This document shows positions 5,817 through 5,879 of a stretch of 5,879 bases of DNA, piece after piece. The translations under genes and the position numbers were made by a program. The stretch lies in assembly GCA_946055175.1 (NCBI GenBank), contig CAMGET010000102.1:1-5879 (forward strand), given 5' to 3'. Below the pieces are notes generated by a model, which did no database searches, was not told where the DNA came from, and saw only the letters and a program-made list of their open reading frames with translations. How positions within the stretch are numbered: position 1 is the stretch's first letter; each line of letters opens with the position of its first letter. The stretch comes from an uncultured Roseburia sp. Its GTDB lineage: Bacteria; Bacillota; Clostridia; Lachnospirales; Lachnospiraceae.

Positions 5817-5879
5817 ATGACAGCACATATCCCATACGGATATCGCATTGTAGACGGAAAGGCTGTTGTCGATGAGGTT
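5817..5879 (+). CDS. Start of a recombinase-domain protein lacking the catalytic domain (3' end outside window)
   Basis: ATG 5817 directly follows the recombinase TAA (5814-5816), and 21 codons are open to the window edge. The N-terminus contains HIPYGYRIVDGKAVVDE. This aligns with the start of the Recombinase domain of the upstream protein: PYGY at 6-9 versus 176-179, the glycine eight residues after the first P in both, and a valine eleven after. The gene thus appears to begin where the catalytic resolvase domain would normally end, giving a recombinase-like DNA-binding protein without Ser nucleophile. Small proteins of this sort next to full serine recombinases are something I recall from Clostridia elements, but no search was done. 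Only weak AAGG/GGTG stretches precede the ATG, so coupled translation is likely. The total length and any zinc ribbon cannot be judged. Confidence 0.7.
   Translation, partial: MTAHIPYGYRIVDGKAVVDEV

Overview
The window looks like the late-gene end of a prophage, or a phage-derived mobile element, in a low-to-mid GC Gram-positive bacterium. A gut Clostridia host, probably Lachnospiraceae-like, fits best. This assignment is an inference from gene content and style: strong AGGAGG-type ribosome binding sites, a Clostridia-type phage/toxin-secretion holin, a bifunctional amidase-glucosaminidase endolysin, and a SHOCT-like protein beside a large serine recombinase. Every supported gene is on the + strand.

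Region 1 (1-1927) holds two enzyme-like genes that probably belong to the tail or host-adsorption module. The first is the C-terminal part of a calcineurin-like metallophosphoesterase, cut by the window edge. The second is a 440-aa protein whose sequence suggests an alpha/alpha-toroid (six-hairpin glycosidase-like) fold. A small hairpin with a T-run follows at 1926-1953.

Region 2 (1982-3840) is the lysis cassette. A 138-aa membrane holin overlaps by one base (TAATG) a 480-aa endolysin with an N-terminal zinc amidase, a central glucosaminidase, a short putative wall-binding motif and a C-terminal SH3b domain. A strong intrinsic terminator at 3848-3889 closes this unit.

Region 3 (3976-5879) is a tightly packed recombination cassette. 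It begins with a 71-aa SHOCT-like protein. Next is a 20-codon ORF with four cysteines that exactly fills the gap to the following gene. Then comes a 520-aa large serine recombinase, and finally the start of another reading frame. That last frame opens directly at the PYGY motif that marks the recombinase domain, so it appears to lack the catalytic resolvase domain. The four frames are joined end to end as TAA|ATG, TGATG and TAA|ATG, which suggests translational coupling.

The most noteworthy points are the four-cysteine micro-ORF and the catalytic-domain-less recombinase-like partner. No tRNA, CRISPR array, insertion sequence or convincing attachment site was found. No stretch longer than 300 bases lacks a gene; the largest gap, 3841-3975, holds the terminator and the leader of the recombination cassette.
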